Shown piece after piece: positions 50,866 through 61,716 of a DNA stretch of 64,000 nucleotides. Position 1 is the first letter of the stretch. Each line of letters starts with the position of its first letter. Where the stretch lies: the NCBI RefSeq assembly GCF_018812025.1, contig NC_063045.1, positions 49,579,691 through 49,643,690 of the forward strand, in the 5' to 3' direction. This DNA comes from Megalobrama amblycephala (Eukaryota; Chordata; Actinopteri; Cypriniformes; Xenocyprididae). A model generated the notes under the pieces. The model had not been told where the DNA came from. It saw only the letters and a program-made list of their open reading frames with translations, and ran no database searches. The translations under genes and the position numbers were made by a program.

Positions 50866-52589
50866 TCATGCTGATGGTCCACTGCAGCAGGTCACACTCT
50901 TATCTGTGGGATGAGACATGAATACAGTTCTTAAACAGTCAAAGCTAAATGATCTTGTAATGTTTCATGAAATGGTTCACCAATAAAAATGAATCGGCTC
51001 TGTCTTTTTTATTTAATAACATATCACACACTTTTTTTTTTTTTGAATGGAAATTAATATTTAGTAGTTATTTTTAATGTGTCAAATTTGGCATATACTG
51101 AATGTGCAAAGTGCAGAGTATGTCTTACATTTGAAAAAGCAGAAGAACATCCAGATGAAAATGATGCAGATGATGAAGGTGCTGAAAAGGACCACACAAA
51201 ACTCTGGAGATTTCTGGCTAGATTCTGGAAGATAGAAGATTTTATTTTGATTTTTATGGTTAATTTATTTACAAATTATTTTGCATTTCAAATATTTAAT
51301 TTCATTCAATTTAATTTTCTTATTTCCTATTTTAAAATCACTCACCCTCATTGCTGAAATCAAGTGTAATGGTCCTGCTGAGGGGTGTTTGAGCGCTTGA
51401 GCAGCTGGCGTGGCAGGTGATCGTGTCTCCATCACTCCAGTCAGGTTTACACAGACGCAGTTCACTCTTCATGTCATAAGATGTGGATGTATGAAGTGAC
51501 CTTTGACCCTCTCGGCTCCAGGTGAAGTTCACCAGCTCAGGGTTCAGACTCTCCAGAGAGCAGAGCAGATGAACACAGGTGTCATTACTGCTGTTCAGGA
51601 GCTGCAGGGACAGACCTGGATGTAATACAGTGGAGGGATCTGAGGAACATGACAAGCATGTCTTAGTTAACATTGATACATTACCATTGTGTATTAGTGA
51701 CATGTAGATCAAGGTGATTCTCTACAGTAAGATGGTTCAAATAAATAATTAGGTAACACTTTATTTTACAGTGCCATAGTTATACGTTACTACATGTACT
51801 TACTATAGTAATAACAGTAAATTATGCATAATTACAAGTAACTAACCCTAAACCAAACCCTAACCCTAATTGTATATAACTCTATATGTACATGTAGTTA
51901 ATTAATAGTATCAGTACTTATTTGAGTAATTATAATGTAATTACAGTACTGTAAAACAAAGTGTAACCAGTCATTTATGAAAGGCAAAATTACCTGCAAC
52001 TTGGAGTATCACATTTGAGATGGTGTGAAATGTTGGTGGTGGAATTACTCTTGATGTTTTACAGCTGTAATTACCAGAGTCACTGAGCTGAACATTTTCT
52101 ATACTTAGTGTAAAAGACGTTCTGTTGAATGTAAAATGAGGAATGCAATCACCGGAGGAAGATCCCAAAATTTGATTAGAAAACCATTCACAGATAGTTT
52201 TGTTAGTTGCACTATGTTTTGTCCACACTACAGAAACTTGTACACTGTCATCAGGTGGAGAGTGGCAGGGCAGATGGACAGTTGCTCCTTCATCTGCTCT
52301 GATAGACTCCGCATCTGTGGATTGACACAAATTTCAGTGTAACCAACAACAGCACGTTCCCTTCAAATATACAGTAAAAAAAAAAAAAAAAAAAAAAAAT
52401 CTACATTTCAATAGGTCCATCATCTCTGCTATAAGTCAGTTACACATTATAAGTCACAAATGAGACATTATATAAAACTTTGATTTAAATAAAAGGGCAA
52501 AGTAAACAGAACTGAAGTCTCTTACCTGTATGCGGGAGATAAAATAAAGTAAAAAATAAAAGACAAATTGTAACCTGTTTTAAAAACAT
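50866..52589 (-). CDS. IgSF receptor D, short cysteine-containing tail
   Basis: The exons are 52526-52589, 51994-52314, 51346-51639, 51129-51224 and 50866-50903; 813 nt in frame, 270 aa. Signal MFLKQVTICLLFFTLFY; V-like domain to residue 128 (extra Cys pair; CEWFSNQILGSSSGDC insert as in C); C-like domain to 226, whose exon starts 15 nt earlier than in the paralogues (DPSTVLHPGL); membrane segment FCVVLFSTFIICIIFIWMFF without charged residues; tail YKSVTCCSGPSA. The Tyr motifs of gene B are absent. Two adjacent cysteines in the tail could be palmitoylated (inference). It would need a partner or act as a non-signalling receptor. The 3' UTR is cut short by the (TA)n tract and the Tc1 element. 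Confidence 0.8.
51751..51967. mobile_element. MITE in the V-to-C intron of gene D
   Basis: AGGTAACACTTTATTTTACAGT at the left is matched inverted by ACTGTAAAACAAAGTGTAACC at the right. It contains CCCTAAACCAAACCCTAACCCTAA, which looks telomere-like but is part of the element. Confidence 0.65.
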
Positions 52590-52639
52590 GTTGATGCTCT
52601 CAGGGTGTGTGACACTTCTGCGCTCTTACACACTATTTC

Positions 52640-52690
52640 TGAGTGATGAACTTCCTGTCCATGAGCCCACCCATAATCTAGATCACCATT
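52640..52690 (-). promoter_or_regulatory. Conserved upstream block of gene D (ETS core)
   Basis: The same block as in genes B and C (GGGTGGGCTCATGGACAGGAAGTTCATCA), starting about 60 bp upstream of the start codon. Confidence 0.5.
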
Positions 52691-53316
52691 AAAGATGAAG
52701 CACGCACACACACACACAATCTGACATTGGTCAAACACTTAAGAGATTTGCTGTGACACAAAATGTGCTTATTTACAGTAACTATAGTTTATTATCACAG
52801 TTATGTTTACTCTGTTTAAGCTGTTCAATACTGTTTGATATCTTTCCATCATTTTTTGCAAAGAGCAATTGAGAATATACTAGTTTAAATACAAAAGATA
52901 ACTTTTTTTTTTTTTCTCTGGTGTTCTGCTTTCTGTGTTAAGGTGACATATCATGGCAAGGAAATACCACAAAATTTCACAATCTGCCCTAAATCTTCAC
53001 ACTTACTTTCTTTACGGTATCTTCATGAATCAGCTTCACACTTCTTAAGGGCAAGCCAGCTATTATTTTATTTAAAAAGTTTGGTTTTATACAATTGGGT
53101 GACAGGAGAATCATTTATATATTACATGTTTGCTCATTGATACTTTGATTATATAATCAGAGAAGTAGACCTTTGCAGTTTATGATACATAATTTGTATG
53201 CAATGTATGCATTAAATTAAGGATAGTGGAAAAACTTGAAGGATCTCAACAAATGTGTGTACAGTATATATATACAACATAATGAATTACAGTAACATAA
53301 GGATTTAATAAGTTTC

Positions 53317-54891
53317 TCATGTTGATGGTCCACTGCAGCAGGTCACACTCTTATCTGCGGGATGAGACATGAATGTTTTACATACATAAATTAGCCACAG
53401 TTCTTAAACAGTCAAAGCTAAAAGAACTTGTAATGTTTCATGAAATCTTTCACCAATAAAAATGAATTTCCCATACATATGTTCAATAAAGTCATTTGTC
53501 GGCTCTTTTTGTCGACTCTCATTTGTCTTTTTTTAATTAATAACATATCACACACTTTTTTAGTGGAAATGAATATTTAGTTATTATTTTTAAAATGTCA
53601 TATTTTGCATATATTGAATGTGCAAAATGCACAGTATGTCTTACATTTGGAAATGCAGAAGAACATCCAGATGAAGATGATGCAGATGATGAAGGTGCCG
53701 AAAAGAACGACACAAAACTCTGGAGATTTCTGGCCGGATTCTGGAAGATGGATCTCAGGTTGGCCTGACAGATTGGTTGATATTTTAGTTATATTTTTTA
53801 TTTTTATGGTTTTCTGCATTTCAAATGTTTCATTTCATTCAATTTAAAAATGTATTTACTTTTGAGAGTTTAAAAAACAAGGGACATTATAAATGCCACC
53901 CACACCCACAGTGCTCTTTATGCATTTCATTTTCTAATCAGTGCAGCTGTGTGGACAGTAATTTTATTATTTCTTATTTTAAAATCACTCACCCTCATTG
54001 CTGAAGTCAAGTGTAATGGTCCTGCTGAGGGGTGTTTGGGCGCTTGAGTAGCTGGCGTGGCAGGTGATCGTGTCTCCATCACTCCAGTCAGGTTTACACA
54101 GACGCAGCTCACTCTTCATTCCATAAGATGTGGATAGATGAAGTGACCTTTGACCCTCTCGGCTCCAGGTGAAGTTCACCAGCTCAGGGTTCAGACTCTC
54201 CAGAGAGCAGAGCAGATGAACACAGGTGTCATCACTGCTGTTCAGGAGCTGCAGGGACAGACCTGGATGTGCTGTAGCGGAGATGGAAATTATGTTTATT
54301 ACGGACATCTACTAGGTAAGATGGTCAACAACAAGTGGACAGTTCAAATAAATAAATCATTTAATCACCTGTAACTTGGAGTGTTACATTTGAGATGTTG
54401 TCCAATGTTGGTGGTGGAATTAATCTTGTTGTTTTACAGCTGTAATTACCAGAGTCACTGGACTGAACATTTTCTATACTTAGCGACTTTCTGTTGAATG
54501 TAAAATGAGGAATGCATCCTCCAGCAGAAGATTCAGTAATTTTATTAATATTCCATTTACAAATAGTTTTGCTAGTTGCACAATACTTTGTCCACTCTAC
54601 AGAAAATAGTTCACTGTCATCAGGTGGAGAGTGGCAGGGCAGATGGACAGTCGCTCCTTCAAATGCTCTTATAGACTCCACATCTGTGGATTGACACAAA
54701 TTGAGACGTAATGTCTTCAAATGTACAGTAAATAAATCACATTCTGTTATTAGTCAGTTAACACTTTTTACACAGTCACAACTGAGACATTAAATGAAAC
54801 TTCTTTGATTTACATAAAGTCTCTTACCTGTATGTCGGAGAAAAATTAAAGTCAAAAATAAAAAACAGTTTGTAACCCATTTTAAAAACAT
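53317..54891 (-). CDS. IgSF receptor E, short cysteine-containing tail
   Basis: The exons are 54828-54891, 54369-54683, 53993-54271, 53645-53740 and 53317-53354; 792 nt in frame, 263 aa. Signal MFLKWVTNCFLFLTLIFL; V-like domain to residue 126, the most diverged of the array (AFEGATVHLPC, SVEWTKYCATSKTICKW, GGCIPHF, with one further Cys and two residues lost before SLSIENVQ); C-like domain to 219 ending TLDFSNEG; membrane segment FCVVLFGTFIICIIFIWMFF; tail YKSVTCCSGPST, nearly identical to D. D and E appear to be the closest pair at the 3' end. Its start Met is chosen by alignment with B-D; another Met lies five codons upstream. Confidence 0.8.
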
Positions 54892-54960
54892 ATGAATAGA
54901 ACACATTTTTAAGCTGTGCTTAGCGTGACACTTCTGCACTCGTACACAATCTGAGTGGTG

Positions 54961-55005
54961 AACTTCCTGTCCATGCGCCCACCCCCAATCTAGATCACCA
55001 TAAAA
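54961..55005 (-). promoter_or_regulatory. Conserved upstream block of gene E (ETS core)
   Basis: A slightly changed copy of the block (GGGTGGGCGCATGGACAGGAAGTTCA) about 70 bp upstream of the start codon. The AGGAAGT core and GGGTGGG box are kept while neighbouring bases differ. Confidence 0.5.
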
Positions 55006-55499
55006 GATAAAATGAAAAACCTTTCTTTGACCAAACACTTAGAGATATAAATTGTGCTTATTTAAGTGTAGGTTATCATTACCATTATTATGATACACAA
55101 TTCTAAAAGGACTGTGTTTGTAGACTCAATCTATTTCTGTGAATGTAATGTAATTTTTTTTTTTTTACCTTGAATGATATCTTTCCAACATTTATTGCTG
55201 TGCATTTGCTTGGTAAAGAACAGATGATAGCAGTCAGGTTGTACAGCGATCACGTGGTGCAAGTAGGAGCTCTTAGAAAATTCCCAGTTTACAAGTTGTA
55301 ATTACGAGCTCTGCGAAGACTAAATCTTGAGTGACATGCTTGCGACATGCCGTGAATGTACCTATATAGAGTCATATGACACCTTTAGCTTTTATTTTAT
55401 TAAAAAAAATTGTTTTTATACATTTGGTTGACTTGAATTATTTGCATATGTATTTGTTTAGGGATATTAATTACATAAAAACAGAGAAGTAGACCCATT

Positions 55500-55790
55500 G
55501 TCATGCTGTATCGTAGAAACACTTGCTAGAAGTAGGATTCGGATCCACAGAAATGTTATTTCAAGCCAAAAACAGAAGATTAGGGAAACGCAGGAGAAAA
55601 TAAAAAAACTACGCAGCTTAAACAAGACAAATACTGACCCAGAGCAAACTGAAACTTTGGGCTTATACATGGAAAACAAGGGAGCAAATGAACAAGACAC
55701 ACCTGAACAGAATACTCAAATCAATCAGAAACAATGGCGACAAACAAGCAGGGGACAGTGACAGAAATAATTAATAACCTAGAAGATTAA
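55500..55790. repeat. Probable LTR remnant between genes E and F
   Basis: It holds GGCTTATACATGGAAAACAAGG, ACACACCTGAACAGAATAC and ACAAGCAGGGGACAGTGACAGAAA, the look of an inverted gypsy-type LTR end in cyprinids. The 88-codon reading frame over it has no recognisable domain and is not counted as a gene. 55040-55500 is array spacer; 55791-56050 is featureless. Confidence 0.35.
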
Positions 55791-56054
55791 CAAAGAAACT
55801 CAGACATGAATAACACAGAAAAACCAACTCTAAACATGAACGTATAAACTCAAAATGAGACACTATTTTAAATTAATGATACATTATACTACATGTGAGT
55901 TATGTATTCAATACATGCCTTCAACAGTGAATAATCTAAAGGATTATAACAAAAGTATATATTTTTATAAAAATATTACAGTAACAGAATGACTCCATAA
56001 CTTCTTGTGATGCTCTCATGTTGAGGGTCCATGGCAGAATGTCAAACTCTCACT

Positions 56055-57833
56055 CTCTGCCTATCAGTAAAAAAATGTTTCATTTTAGTAAGATCAGCTC
56101 ATCTTCAATTTAAATGAATGCACGTCTAGAGATTCTAACCCAAATCACCCACTTTCTGTTTGCTGGATGGAAAAGCATTTATATACAATTATTTTACAAA
56201 TTTTATATACAATTTATATATAGTTATTTTTTTAGAGTGTCATACTTCAGAGCAAATATTAGTGGAGGCCTTACATTTTAACACCCAGAACAATATCCAG
56301 ATGAAGGCGATGGCAATGATGAAGATGCTGAAAAAAGCCACAAAAACTACTGAAAAGTCCTGGCTAGACTCTGAAAAAGACAAATCTCAGGTTAGCCTGA
56401 TGAATTGGTTGATTTATATTTGTTTATTTCTTAAACGTTCAGATTTTATTACTCTAAATAATTTAAAGGGTTCGCCCAAAAATGAAAATTCTGTCATCAT
56501 TTACTCACCCCCATTTCCGTTTGTGTTTGGTGCGTCTAACGTTACATTGCTTTTAAACTCACAAAAGTAAATTAATTTAAAGGGATAGTTCACCCAAAAA
56601 TGAGAATTCTGTCATCATTTACTCACCCTCAGGTTGTTCCAAACCTGTTTGAATTTCATTGCTCTGCTGAACACAAAGAAAGATATTTGGAAGAATGTCG
56701 GTAACCAAAGAGATCTTCCCCCCATTGACTACTATAGTAATAATTTTTCCTACTATGGTAGTCAATGGGGGACGAGATCTGCTTGGTTACAAACATTCTT
56801 CCAAATATCTTTCTTTGTGTTCAGCAAAGCAATGAAATTCAAATAGGTTTGGAACAACTTGGTGAGTAAATGATGACAGAATTCTCATCTTGGGGTGAAC
56901 TATCCCTTTAAATTAATTTACTTTTGTGAGTTTAAAAGCAATGTGACGTTAGACGCACCAAACACAAATGGAAATGATTGCCCCACACAAATAAGCATTA
57001 CCCACTTCCTAAATGGAGTCTAATCAATGCAGCCATATGGACTGTGACTTTCTTATATATTTTTTTAAAATCACTCACCCTCATTGCTGAAGTCAAGTGT
57101 AATGTTCCTGCTGAGGGGTGTTTGGGTGCTTGAGTATCTGGCGTGACATGTGATTATGTCTCCATAACTCCAGTCAGGTTTACACAGATGCAGCTCACTC
57201 TTCATGTCATAAGATGTGGATGGATGAAGTGACCTTTGACCTTCTCGGCTCCAGGTGAAGTTCACCAGCTCAGGGTTCAGACCCTCCAGAGAGCAGAGCA
57301 GATGAACACAGGTGTCATCACTGCTGTTCAGGAGCTGCAGGGACAGACCTGGATGTGCTGTAGGGGAGGGAGATGAGGAACACCAACATGAACTCAAGTA
57401 TTCATAACGTGACTTGGTTTACATTACTATATTACCATTGTATGGGGATATCTAGGTGATGGTCTACAACAAGCAGACATTTCAAGTAAATTAAAATAAA
57501 TAAATAATTTATGAAAGGCACAATCACCTGCAACATGAAGTGTCACATTTGAGATGTTGTCCAATGATGGTGGTGGAATTATCCTTGTTGTTTTACAGCT
57601 GTAATTACCAGAGTCACTGGGCTGAACATTTTCTATACTTAGTGTAAAAGATGTTCTGTTTAATGTAAAACGAGGAATGCAATTACTGGAGGAAGATCCA
57701 GTCCATTCACAAATATTTTTGCTAGTTGCACTATTTTTTGTCCACTTTACAGAAACTTGTACACTGTCATCAGGTGGAGAGTGGCAGGGCAGATGGACAG
57801 TCGCTCTTTCAACTGCTCTGAAAACAAACACAC
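56055..57833 (-). pseudogene. IgSF receptor F, no signal exon found
   Basis: V exon 57528-57833, C exon 57079-57357 and membrane exon 56275-56370 have intact frames and splice sites. The V domain is almost identical to that of B (same 306-nt length, CEWTGSSSSNC), but the C-domain end (TLDFSNEG) and the membrane exon (SSQDFSVVFVAFF, IAFIWILFW) are of D/E type. The first codons of the V exon are changed (GVFVFRAVERATV in place of DAESIRADEGATV). No MFLKQ-type signal exon or conserved upstream block lies before the piggyBac-like element at 58149. At the tail exon the split codon becomes TAG at once (56055-56056). Likely a pseudogene, or a gene using a distant first exon. Confidence 0.68.
56464..56985. 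mobile_element. Nested palindromic MITE, about 480-bp foldback, in gene F
   Basis: Inner part: AAAGGGATAGTTCACCCAAAAATGAGAATTC (from 56579) is repeated inverted up to 56911, with both arms nearly complementary over about 160 bp to a centre near 56740. Outer part: 56508-56578 (GTTTGTGTTTGGTGCGTCTAACG) recurs inverted at 56908-56980. The whole could fold into one long hairpin within the C-to-membrane intron of gene F. Confidence 0.8.
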
Positions 57834-58148
57834 CTGTGAAGTGAAATTAAAAGGTAATTCAGCTCAACTCTAAATTAAAAGGAGAAATGAATTTATAAAA
57901 ACTTTTTCCCCAGTAAAAAAAAACAAACAAAAATTTTTTCTACATTATTGATTTTGTTCAATGTGCTCAAAGTAAAAAATAAACATCAAAATAGTCTTCA
58001 ATAGAAATACATTCTACAGCACACAAAAACACTGGTACGCATACTGGAAGTAGGATAGCAAATTAGCAACAAAAAAAAAGACGGTCATGACAATTGTTTT
58101 TTTTTTTTTTTTAAATTAAACATAAATAATGTATTTAATTCTATATGC

Positions 58149-59930
58149 TTAACCCTCAGGGGTCTGAGGATTTTTGGGGCCCTGGAGAAGTTTTGACATG
58201 CCCTGACATTTGTGCTTTTTTCAGTTGTTCATAAACATATTAATGGAAAAAGTGTCATTACACTGTATTCAGCACAAACTAGGCTACAATAATATGTGAG
58301 GAACATGTATGTACATGTTTGTGTTTTTGAAGGAATAACGTTTATGCGTGGTTATTGAAAAAACAAAAAACTTAAGTCACTGAAATAAGGCCAAAAAAAG
58401 TATATTGAATCTGTGTTCATAAGACTTCTAGGTATTGGAGGTTGTAGACTAGAGTTTTTGCTTCAGAATGAAGTAAAAATTATCCTTCCTACTCCTTCAT
58501 AAAAAACAATAGAGAGATTTAAATTTTCTAAGACACTTTTGGTCAAGAAACACAGTATGCGAGGAGGCGGGAATCCTCATGTATAATGGGTGATTCTCAC
58601 CTGAGAAGACAAAAGAATTGAATAATAATGACCTGAAATGACTTGCATATTAATGAGGCCTTTCAGTCAGGTAGGCTGTGAAAAAACCCTCTGTGATCAT
58701 GCTAATAACAGGATTAAAGTCCACTCAGGACAAAAAAAAACATGATTTTTGTGATCTCATGCATGCACGTATTATTGCACATGATATGAAGAAAATTTTG
58801 TATAGGCCAATGTTAAATTACACTACCAGTCAAAAGATTGAACACATTATAATGCCATTATAATGTTTTTAAAAGAAGTCTCAAGTCTCTAACCAAATAA
58901 TGGTTTTCTATTTTAATATACTTTCAAATATAATGTATTTCTGTGATGCAAAGCGTCTGAACATTCCTACCTCTAGGGCATTTCATATAGGCTACTATAT
59001 TTGTTATATTATAGAGCCTAAATGTTGATGTGCAGTTGACAAACTATACATCATTAAAAAGATCTAAGACTCAAGCTTCACATTTTGACTCTTAAAATCT
59101 TATATTGACCATAATTTCTTAATATGCTTAAAAGCATACACATTTGGAGAAATATTGATGGATTCTCATATGTTTATATCAATTTTCTATACAGAGATAA
59201 TATTTATTATTCTATATTTATTGTCATTACTATGAGTGCTGGATACTGTGTTTTCATCATTCATACTTGCAGCCGGAGGGCGCTCTGCCCCTTTTGTCCA
59301 CAAATGCCTCAGTAAAAGAAGAGGAATATCATGTGACAATCAAGGAACTAACAGAGGCAAGAGATCGCTAAATATGGCTATTCAAAACACTTTTGAAGAC
59401 AATAAATACACGACTGAGATGATGAATGCATGTATTGCCTCTGAATTTGCGTCTGAATAGCGCTCGCTCCGTGGGCGTGGCCGCATTAGCGGATAATGAG
59501 CTGAATCACGGACTTCTGACATGGCTCTCTTTTCATACAGATTACATAAACACAGAAGGTTTGTTTTCGATTTGACTTAAATGTTTTAAAACCTGACATC
59601 TTAACGTTTTTTTAGACATAAGTGCAATTTTTTTTGTCATTAGTATTCACTAAGTTACAGTTCATTTTCTAAGAACTATCAGATTGGACTTCGTTCAGAG
59701 GGAGAGGAGAGATCACGCATCATGTTAGTTTTCTTTATTTTACAAAGAGCACAACATTTTGTTTTTACTCTGAGTGTACACAAATGAAAGAAGATATTCC
59801 ACAGATTAAAATGGTGTATAACTCTTAATTGTATGTGCAACATTGACGGAGTATTTTGAGTCTCTTTCACACTGATAAGAAAAAACCACGGTGGTATCGC
59901 CGGCGATACCTTCAGACCTCAGAGTGTTAA
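58149..59930. mobile_element. piggyBac-like nonautonomous element
   Basis: It is bounded by TTAA on both sides (58149-58152 and 59927-59930), with ends CCCTCAGGGGTCTGAGG and, inverted, CACTCTGAGGTCTGAAGG. The 1.8-kb interior has no transposase frame; the small frames near 59236-59460 have no recognisable domain. 57834-58148 upstream of gene F is featureless. Confidence 0.7.
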
Positions 59931-59975
59931 AATACAATACATTAATATACACAAAAATGTATGCAACCATCATAT

Positions 59976-60435
59976 TGTTACAACAGAGACACGGAGGCAG
60001 AGGTAAAAGCTATCCAGGTAAGTTTATTTCACAATTAGCAGAGCACAGGGTGATGGTAAGCAGGTATGTAGTTCTTGAGAGAAGGAGAGAATGTAATACT
60101 GTCCTGATTTTGTCTTGCAGATGCTGGCGGAGAGATGCAATGGAGGGAGATGACGGAGACACTCACACACACAGGCAGGTAGGCACACGAGGAGAACAGG
60201 AGACAAAGGAGATGGAGGAGATCGCTGGAGCAGGTAAGTATGTAGTTGGGAGTCCTTAAGGTAAGCATACATGTGTAGTAGTGCAAACGAGACCGGACAG
60301 TGAGTGTGTGTGAGTGTGGTGGTTTTGTAGTGGTGGTGATTGCAGTGCTGATGAGTAACAGGTGGCGGTGATCAGTACGCTGGTGATTGAGTGCATGGGT
60401 AAGGGAGTGAGGTGGAACCTGACGTGTCTGTGACA
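59976..60435 (-). mobile_element. 3' LTR of a Ty3/gypsy element
   Basis: On the minus strand it starts TGTCACAG directly after a purine-rich tract (GTGGGAGGGGGGTAC, 60436-60450, the plus-strand primer) and ends TGTAACA at 59976, with AATAAA about 50 bp before the end. The adjoining pol frame runs on into it. The other LTR is beyond the window, so the target duplication cannot be checked. Confidence 0.75.
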
Positions 60436-61716
60436 GTACCCCCCTCCCACGGCCCGCTCCTGAGGGCCGCGGACCCCGACGTCGTGGTGGTCTTCCTCTA
60501 GGGCGTAGGGCAGGTCTGTCTGGGTGGTTGGCGTGGAAGGTCTGTAACAGGATAGGATCAAGGATATCATTCTTGGGAACCCATGAGCGTTCTTCGGGGC
60601 CATAGCCTTCCCAGTCGACGAGGTATTCGAGTTGACCACCACGGCGCCGGGAGTCCAGGATCTCGTGAACCACGTAAGCTGTGCCGTCCTCCAGGATGAG
60701 TGGAAGGGGGGGCTCGGCGGCTGTCACGTCAGGTTCTGTGGAGGGAACAACAGAAGGGTGGTGAGGCTTTAGCAGTGATACATGGAATGTAGGGTGGATT
60801 CTACTGTACTGTGGAGGGAGTTGGAGTCGGTAGGTGACGGGGTTGATCTGCCGGATGATGGTGAACGGGCCAATGAAGCGGGGACTCAGCTTCTTGCAGG
60901 GCAGACGCATCCTGATGTCCCTGGTGGACAGCCAGACCTTCTGCCCCGGTTGATAGACAGGAGCGTCGGAGCGCCGAAGGTCGGCTGCCATCTTGCGTCT
61001 GCGCAGGGCTCTCTGCAGTTGGTGGTGAGCTGAGTCCCAAACCCTCTCGCTCTCCCGGAACCAATAGTCTACTGCAGGAACGTTGGAAGGTTCCCCATCC
61101 CAGGGGAACAGTGGGGGTTGGTAGCCGAGTACGCACTGGAAGGGTGTTAGTCCAGTTGTGGCTTGGCGGAGGGAGTTCTGTGCGTACTCGGCCCAACCCA
61201 GGTACTGGTTCCAGGAGTTCTGGTGGCCGTGACAGAAGGTACGCAGGAAGCGGCCTATCTCCTGGATCTTCCGTTCCGTCTGCCCGTTCGACTGAGGATG
61301 GTATCCAGATGACAGGCTGACGGTCACACCCAGGAGGGAGAAGAAGGCCTTCCAGACGTGGGAGACGAATTGGGGTCCTCTGTTGGAGACTATGTCTTCA
61401 GGAATTCCATAATAACGAAACACATGATTAAACATCAATTCTGCAGTGGCCATGGCGGTAGGTAGACCCTCCAGGGGTATCAGACGGCAGGACTTTGAGA
61501 AGCGGTCTACCACCACCAGGATGCACGTGTGACCGTCAGACTCAGGGAGATCGGTAATGAAGTCCACTCCCAGGTGTGACCAGGGTCTCTCAGGAACGGG
61601 CAGAGGAAGGAGCTTGCCGGTGGGAAGATGGCGTGGGCTCTTTGAGATGGCGCACTCCCTGCAGCCCTGCACGTACCTTCTGACATCGTTGGCCATGTTG
61701 GGCCACCAGAACGTTG
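60436..61716 (-). pseudogene. Ty3/gypsy chromovirus pol: integrase and chromodomain
   Basis: An open frame encodes the integrase from the zinc-finger end ([18 protein letters not shown]) through the core ([14 protein letters not shown], then [18 protein letters not shown]) to a GPF/GPY-type module ([11 protein letters not shown]) and a chromodomain ([18 protein letters not shown]). The element inserts DNA copies of itself; the chromodomain directs integration in this clade. The middle catalytic Asp of the DDE triad is Asn here (IVSNRGPQF where the family has D), so the enzyme should be inactive. The frame is also interrupted upstream by the solo LTR at 61717. The reading frame extends to 60035, inside the LTR, and its 5' end (to 61750) is LTR sequence. 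Confidence 0.85.

Noticed and set aside
51840..51875. Telomere-like CCCTAA repeats
   Set aside because: Only three imperfect units, located inside a miniature element with inverted ends.
60035..60435. C-terminal part of the 571-codon gypsy frame as real protein
   Set aside because: This part is the LTR itself, after the polypurine tract; it is low-complexity read-through, not a domain.
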